Part shown: piece after piece, positions 57,704 to 64,000 of the stretch
Layout of the letters: every line of letters starts with the position of its first letter
Numbering within the stretch: the first letter of the stretch is position 1
Source of the DNA: Anas platyrhynchos
Lineage: Eukaryota > Chordata > Aves > Anseriformes > Anatidae
Direction: 5' to 3'
Assembly: GCF_047663525.1 (NCBI RefSeq)
Contig: NC_092606.1
Span: forward strand, 5,578,501 to 5,642,500
Length of the DNA: 64,000 nucleotides
The notes under the pieces: generated by a model
Told to the model about the DNA's origin: nothing
Database searches by the model: none
The model's input: the letters and a program-made list of their open reading frames with translations, nothing else
Made by a program: the position numbers and the translations under genes

Positions 57704-60700
57704 CCTGTTTCCTTGACAGATTGACAAGTGAATTTACTCTTTTTTTTTCTTTCTTTTTTTTTTTTTAGAATTATTCTAAATGAATGTTTGAGTGATGAAT
57801 CTATGAAATAAGTGTTACAACATTTTGTAGATTTACTGATGTTATTTCTTCTGTAATGTGTGTGTACTTTCCATGACCTGCAGAGAAACTTTTGTCAATC
57901 CAGGAAGAATAAGTTGGGCCTGCAAATACTTGGAATACATTCAGAAATTGCAAATACATTTGGAATGTATTTCTGGCATTGTTTGCTAACGCTATTTACT
58001 AATGGGCCAAGGCCTGGAGCAACACTTGCATGTTGCAAGGGAAGAAGAAGCAATGACCATTTTTAATTTTTTGACTTATTTTTCTAGTATTTTATTGCGG
58101 ATGATAACACAGAAGCAGTGCTTAGAGTGTTGAATCTTAATCTGTTGAGGAACAGAAGTATGAGGGAAGAAGAAGACGGGATTTGCCCCTTTATGTAGAG
58201 AAGAGAAGCCTGAATTACTGGCTGCATTTCTAGAACAGTAAAATGCCATCCTAGTTTTCTTTGGAAAGGACAGGGTGGGGAAGAACCACAGTCTTTACCA
58301 GAGTGGGACTGTTAGCCTCTGCTTGTTCTCTGTTACCTGCTGATTAGTTGGTGGTAAGTGGGGAGCACAAGGAGATGTATGTGTGCCATCCTTCTAAAAT
58401 CCACTAGGTATATTTTAATCTTTTAGTGTAACTTTAACCTTTTTTGTTTCTTCTTCTTTCCCATTTATTCTAGTTCTTAGAGAAGGGATTTGGTGGTCTA
58501 CTCAACTGTACTTTTTTTAGACTTGTTAGATTACTCAAGTTGAAATGTTTGCCAGCTTCAGGCTGTGTTGGAAATTCTGCTCTGAATTGGTGCTGAAATA
58601 TGGTGCAGTAGTTTATTGCTGTTGTCTGAACTGGTGACAGTGTCTCACATTTGCTTTATGAAGGTTCAGTTTGACGCTTCTTGTGGGACGCTTCACTTCC
58701 ACAGTGGTTCTAAAATGTTTTCCTGTTGTCTCTTTACTTCAGTTTGCAAGACAGTCATCAGGAAGGCCTGGGGAATCCACACTCTTGACTGACGGACCAT
58801 CTCTGGATCAAGCCTTTCTATATCCAATCGGCAGGCGATTTTAAATCTCCCATAGCTAATTCTAGATGCCCTTTAATATTGTGAGCAAATAGACCGTCTG
58901 GTACTAAGCACTCCAATGTTAGCACGTATATGAAGGAGGTAGCTCCTTGGAAACGTGTGACTTAGAGATCGCTGTATTTACGACTCCTCCCTCCTTTTTT
59001 TCATTGTGTTCAGACCAATTTCCATGTGGCCCTGTTTGATTTCCAAGTGACATTTTTAGCTAAAATAGTCTTGTGATGTGGTGACTTAGATTATTTTTTT
59101 ATTATTATTATTTTCCAACTGGGATAAACTGCCACCTTTGTTCCTGCTCAGCCCTTCACCATTCTTTGAATGTCTATTTGAAGAGGGAAACTGTCAGCAT
59201 TTTAGAGTGCAAAACCGTTCCATAAAACTATACACTCTGACCCTTGCTCCCAGGGTAACAAATTTAATGGCATGTAATCAGAATACATAATCAGGAGTAG
59301 CCAGATAGAGTTCTTGGTCTGCGATGAATATATCGTGATACGTGGCTTCTGCACGGCATTACTTTGTTCTGTCTTAGCACACAAGAATTAAAGACTGATC
59401 AGAAGCTGCACGCGGCATCCCCATGCTAGGGCCTTTAGCACGTAACTGTTGAATTTCAATTTAGTGGTACATGGTCTCTTTGGCCCATGTAGCTATGTTG
59501 TCCTTCAGCTGTGTGTGTCAGTCTTACAAAATCATTCTGAAAAGTTGCTTGACGTATGTTGCAACTTCCTGGTTCTTTATTTACTAAGATTTCTTGTAAC
59601 ATACAAGACTGAAATTCTTTTGACTAATAATACTTTCCCTTGACAAATTGGAATAGCAAAAAGCTGGTGTACAAGTGAAGTCTTGGTATCTGATCACATT
59701 CAGGTGCCTGGGTTGGTGGTTCTGCTCAGCAATAATACTCTTCCCATTGCAAGACAGACTAAAATATCTCCCTTCATGCTGTAGAAAAGCAACTCATTAG
59801 AGACCTGTGTTTTTTCTGGGTTATCTGTTGGTTATTATAAATTGCAAAGGATACCGTTAAAAGTTATGAAGAGCTCTGAGTATTCAGTGAACTCAAGTAC
59901 TTACTGTAACTATCCGTATGTTGATATCAGCTTTAGACAATCAAATAACCAGAACAGAATCAAAGAAATGCTGCTTTATTAAATACATATGAGAAAACAT
60001 GAATTTCTTTGCTTATGTGTAAGGCCCAATATTTGATTTTATTTATTTATTTTCCCAGTAGTAAATCACTTCTGTATTTGGTGGCACTAACATGAAATAC
60101 TGAATGCCAAACAGAGACAGGGGCGTATTGCTGCTTTTGAGGAGTCTTTTTGGCATTCTGTAGTACATCCGACTCCTTCAGCCCTTCACATTCCTGCAAG
60201 CAGGAAATCCTGAAATGCCCCTGTGCCGTGCTGAACAAGTATGTGCTGGGGTCTCAACTGTTTTCAGTGTGAGACAAGATGACACGTGTTCTGGAGGGAG
60301 AGGATGGCTTTTGGTTTCTGGGGAGGGGGCAGTTTATCCCTTTATTTTTAGTTTGTTATTTTGCCTTACTCATGTCTAAGTGCAATAAGCTCTGAATTGT
60401 ACCAGTAACTCTGGCAGGCTCTTCTCAGTGACCTCAGATGGTTTTGCGGGGTGGGGAGGGATGAGGGATTTTTAGCAATCTCACCAAACAGAAGTAAAAC
60501 AAATGTAATGTAAAATAGGTGAAGATACTAAATTTTAATCTGCAAGGATATTTGGGACCAGGATGTTTTATGGCATCTTCTATAGCTGTTCAAGAAGTAT
60601 TCTAGGAGTAGAGGCCCCACCTAATAGTTCCTTCAGTTTAAAGCATTTTTGACTAAGAATTTATGCACTGACTTTTGTTCGTGTTTGTTGATTACGTGTT

Positions 60701-61489
60701 GAGGGATTCTTACACTTGAGGACAACCTGAGAATACACAGCACACTTGTTCTTTAAATTTGTGTTACCCAAGAGGCTTTCTATCTGATGACACTAATCGC
60801 TGTGGAAGCAGATTGTAACATTCCACCCTGCAATCCTTTTTTGATCCTCTGATTTCAGAGAAAGAGCTTTTACACAAAGCTTTCCTGATTAGTGGAAAAA
60901 CTGGCAAAAAAAAAAAAAAAAAGCAGGAACTCCATTCTGAATACTCCCACACCCAACCCTCCTTGTCCTTCTTTCCTTCTACTTTAACCCGAAGTGAAAG
61001 CATCCCTCAGCCTCGGGATAGACAAACCCTATGAGGACTTTCCCGTCTCGACGTTTGGTTCCTGCTAGGGAGCGTAGCGAAGATCACGCAGCATTACCCT
61101 TGTTGTATCTTTCAGTGGCTTTGGCAAGAACCCCAGGCCCTGCTGCATCCCCCAGGGCTTATCACGGAGCTCTTTGTCTGTCCCAAGGCGCCCTTGGGCC
61201 CTGACCCTCTCCCCAACCCACAGCTCGTGGTTTGGGTGCTCGGGGACAGGACCCTCTCGCCCCCCACGCTGCACCCCTCTGGGTTCATCCCCGCTGGGCC
61301 TCCCCGCCACGTTCTGATCGGTTCATCGTGCTCTTTATTTTTTCTTTTATTTTTCTTCCTTTGGCGACACACTCCGTAGAATGGGTTAGATTCTCTCGTC
61401 GTTTCTTTCAATGTGAGTTTGTGCCTTTTTTTTTTTTTTTTTTTTGTCTCCTAATTCTTCCAATACAGGCATATTGGAAACGGAAATCT

Positions 61490-61495
61490 AATAAA
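61490..61495 (+). terminator. PITPNA: Distal poly(A) signal candidate, PITPNA
   Basis: AATAAA just before the next CpG island. If used, the 3' UTR would be about 3.9 kb, and transcription would end some 300 bp before the next gene's probable start. Confidence 0.35.
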
Positions 61496-61539
61496 ATACT
61501 AGACAGAGCTTCACGCCCCGGCCTCTTTTCTTGGGGACA

Positions 61540-61900
61540 GGGTGGATGAGGGGGGGGGAGGCCTGCCGGGTGGTGGTGCCCCCGGGGGCTGCAGCGGGAC
61601 CTCGGACCTCGCCCCCTCGGTCCTCCCGGGCGCCTGGCGGCGTTGCCACCGCCCGTTCCCCGTGCTCCCGCCCCGTCACGGGGCCCGAGGGGCGCGGCAA
61701 CGGCCGCCCGGCAGCTGAGGGGAGGGAGAAGAAGGGAGGGAGAAAGCCGAAGGGAAGCCGAGGGCGAGGGCGGGGGCTCCCCGGTGCCCCCTCTGCTGCG
61801 CGTCCCTGACTGGAGCCGTGGCGGCGGGAATGGAGCCCGCGCGGCCGGCGCTGAGGGGACTGAGGTGAGGTGAGGGGGGGGGGGCGGGACCGAGGGCGGC
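61540..61900 (+). promoter_or_regulatory. CpG-island promoter of the third gene
   Basis: An abrupt CpG-rich block containing GTTGCC (61642-61647) and GGCAAC (61696-61701), each half of an RFX X-box, and a GTCACG CRE-like half-site near 61675. A likely first exon ends at a GTGAGG donor at 61865, which sets the direction as rightward. Confidence 0.6.
61800..61864 (+). other. Probable first exon of the third gene
   Basis: Ends at CTGAG|GTGAGG. It contains an ATG at 61830 (MEPARPALRGL...). Joining it to either good acceptor downstream (exon start at 63660 or 63768) hits a stop before the ATG at 63820, so this ATG would be an upstream ORF and the exon is probably 5' UTR. The left edge is not defined. 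Confidence 0.4.
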
Positions 61901-63294
61901 TTCTCGGGCTGGGAGAAAACAGGGGAGGCTTTGCGGAATTACCTCAGAATTAGCGAAACCTGCGGTCCAGTTCATTAATGGGGGCGTTAGGCTGCTTGGC
62001 GAGGTTACGTGGTCACATGAAATGGGGGAGAAAAGCTGATTCTCTGGGCTGAAAGCCGTGGTGCTGGCGGCGCCTCAGGGGGGATTGTTTGGGACCTGGG
62101 GATTTTGGGGAGACCTACTTAGCGTTTAATGAGGGCAGAAACCCTCTGTGCTTGCTGGTAGCACGTCAGGTGTCTTAAATTCTCAACTTGTGAGGAGGGA
62201 AGAGCTCGAATACATCTTTCGCTTCTGCTCTTAACGTTGTTTTTTATGTTGCGTCTTCTTTGAAGATAAGTTGTGGCGGCACAACCGGTGACGGCACGCA
62301 TTTGGTTGAATAAATATTCTACGCAAAAGGGATTTGAATAACTGTATAACAGGAAAAATAGTTTTTTAAAAAAAAAAAAAAAAAACAAAACTAACAGGAA
62401 CGTTTACTCACAGATCTTAAAGCCACAATACCACAGTATTATAAATAGAAAGAATCCTCTGCTGTTTGATTATTGCAGGGGTCAGTGACACCAAGTGCCC
62501 TCAATAACTTGCTGATTTTGAAGGATGTGTTTGCAGAAGGCGTGCTTGGCACTAAAGTCCATCAGTATTGAAAGTCTCCGTGATAGTTTTGTCAGTACTG
62601 TAACGTTCCTCTGGCGAAGGATTTTTTTTTTTTGTAGTATCAAGTGAAAATTGGGATTGCCACAACCTTTCCCCCTCACGGTGGGCAGTGCCTGTGGGGT
62701 CTTGAGAGGTAGCAGAGAACATCAATAGGGCTTTGGTTGTGTAATGCTAAAGGTTGTGACCTGCAGTGAAACTGAATTTTCATTCGAGTTTGTGCAAATA
62801 TTTTTTCCTTTGGTGTGAATTCTAGTACTCCGGTCTTTCCTCATGTTCTCGTTAGGAAACTAGGCACTTTAAGAAACTTGATTTCTGTCAGTAACAACTG
62901 ATGACTCCAGTGTTAATTCAGACAATTATCTGAGAAAACGAAACTGAAGAAATTAACTGGGGGAGTTCCCAGGTGGTGTATCTCTTTGATGGCAGAGTGA
63001 GATCTGCAGCATGCAGACTTTTGTGGATCACTGAATTTGTGTGGGATGCAAGGTCACTTTCCATCTCTTCCACATATATCGTGTGTCACCTTGATTAGGC
63101 AGTTGATTAGGGCATAGAAATATTGCCATAAGGGGCATAGTGGTGAGTTTCATTATTTAGCCATCCAGCAGTGTTTGTAGGGTTCAATAAGATGAATGGA
63201 AAATTAGCAGCTTAGTGTTTTTTAAGGCTGACATGTAACAAGATTGATGGTAAAGCAAATCCCTTTTTAGAAGCTCTGATATTGAAATCACCAT

Positions 63295-63354
<60 letters not shown>

Positions 63355-63659
63355 GACAAGTCCTGTGGCTTATGAATGTTTCTGATGGTGCTTGACAGCA
63401 GGTTTGCTTTCTTTTGGTCAAAACTGTGTACTTGTACGTTTAGAAGCTGGAGATTATATTTCTGCTAACCTGCGGATAGAGGCACATGATTGATTCAAAC
63501 CAACAATAACTTCTTTTAAATCGTGAGCTTACAGAATTAGCCACACTAAATCTATTAGGAAGAAACAATTCAGTGTGTGAGGTAGGATGTGGTTGCAGCT
63601 TTTGTAACAAGCTATTGAGCGTGGTGGTAATGCTACAGGGTGTTTTTTTTTTTCTTCAG
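61865..63659 (+). other. First intron of the third gene
   Basis: About 1.8 kb. It contains an A-run (about 62367-62384), a (TA)27 microsatellite (63297-63350) and a poly-T acceptor tract at its end (ttttttttttcttcag). No other gene seen. Confidence 0.4.
63297..63350. repeat. (TA)27 microsatellite
   Basis: 54 bp of uninterrupted TA dinucleotides in the first intron of the third gene. Confidence 0.97.
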
Positions 63660-63819
63660 CATTGCTGTATCTACTTTTGGCCTTTTGCATTAGAAGCAAT
63701 GCTGAATTTCACATGAGTGAAAACTTGATCTGGAAGACCGTTAGCCATCTGTTTCTTTTGTGCTCAGGATCTTAATGGGCTAGTCCTTCAGAGCGTAGTT
63801 ATTCTTTTCTTTTGAGCAA

Positions 63820-64000
63820 ATGGCATCCTTTGGTAGTGAAGATGCACTTGAAGATTCAGCAGCCCTCTCCCTGCATGATTTAGAAAGCCTGCACAACATC
63901 CGCAGCCGGTCTGCGAGTTTCAGCAGCACAGGGTCCAGCAGCCGCTTGCAGCTCCGTCAACGGGTGGCCCAACTTATGGCTTGCGTAGAGGATATCAGCT
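63820..64000 (+). CDS. Unidentified gene, N-terminal 60 residues, runs off the window
   Basis: The ATG at 63820 follows an in-frame stop (TAG at 63796-63798), so it is the first possible start in this exon. The frame stays open to the window end. The visible protein is acidic at the start (FGSEDALEDS), then leucine-rich (LSLHDLESLHNI), then serine- and arginine-rich (RSRSASFSSTGSSSR, residues 28-42), then an amphipathic stretch (LQLRQRVAQLMACVEDIS) that could begin a coiled coil. I do not recognise the family. It is not the N-terminus of INPP5K or MYO1C, which follow PITPNA in human. RSRSAS resembles a basophilic-kinase or 14-3-3 site, which is weak evidence. Codon use and upstream CpG island and acceptors support a real gene. 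Confidence 0.65.
   Translation, partial: MASFGSEDALEDSAALSLHDLESLHNIRSRSASFSSTGSSSRLQLRQRVAQLMACVEDIS

Larger units (their letters stand above)
57569..61515 (+). other. PITPNA: PITPNA 3' UTR or downstream region
   Basis: About 3.9 kb with no coding potential before the next CpG island. Possible poly(A) signals are AATAAA at 57698-57703, ATTAAA at 59387-59392 and AATAAA at 61490-61495. Which is used cannot be told from sequence; the stretch may be one long 3' UTR or a short one plus intergenic DNA. It contains a run of A at about 60905-60922 and a run of T at about 61422-61445. Confidence 0.5.

Overview
This window looks like an avian nuclear chromosome segment. It carries two complete, multi-exon, plus-strand vertebrate genes, the start of a third plus-strand transcription unit, CpG-island promoters and a CR1 retrotransposon tail typical of birds. 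The order SLC43A2 then PITPNA on one strand matches human 17p13.3. From memory, the corresponding chicken block is on microchromosome 19. The species cannot be fixed from the sequence alone. There is no prokaryotic content, CRISPR array, phage or operon.

Layout. Positions 1-2200 are intergenic: an (ATTT)n microsatellite, GC-rich sequence with no gene I can support, then about 700 bp of extremely AT-rich DNA. A CpG island at about 2200-2530 with CCAAT boxes, a CACGTG palindrome and a TATA-like element is the likely SLC43A2 promoter. SLC43A2 runs from a probable non-coding first exon near 2467 to a poly(A) signal at 30311. I rebuilt thirteen coding exons (4502-28760) that join in frame to a 562-residue LAT4-type amino-acid transporter. 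One of its introns has a GC donor. Positions 30334-34780 are intergenic, with one decayed LINE and a small minus-strand motif of uncertain meaning. A second CpG island (about 34840-35580) holds the PITPNA promoter, with a perfect RFX X-box next to a CREB/ATF-type site. PITPNA has eleven coding exons (35092-57568), including an 8-nucleotide microexon, and they join in frame to a 271-residue phosphatidylinositol transfer protein alpha. Its 3' UTR may reach a poly(A) signal at 61490. A third CpG island (about 61540-61900) begins the next gene. Its first coding exon starts at 63820 and leaves the window; I could not identify it, and it does not look like INPP5K, the gene expected from human order.

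The two identified genes are unrelated in biochemistry: SLC43A2 moves large neutral amino acids across the plasma membrane, and PITPNA exchanges phosphatidylinositol and phosphatidylcholine between membranes. Their adjacency looks like old conserved synteny, not a functional cluster. Most of the length is intron, holding simple repeats and at least four LINE relics. I found no convincing undescribed biological system. The most useful observations are the microexon, the GC-AG intron paired with an intronic poly(A) signal, the RFX/CREB composite site, and the unidentified third gene.
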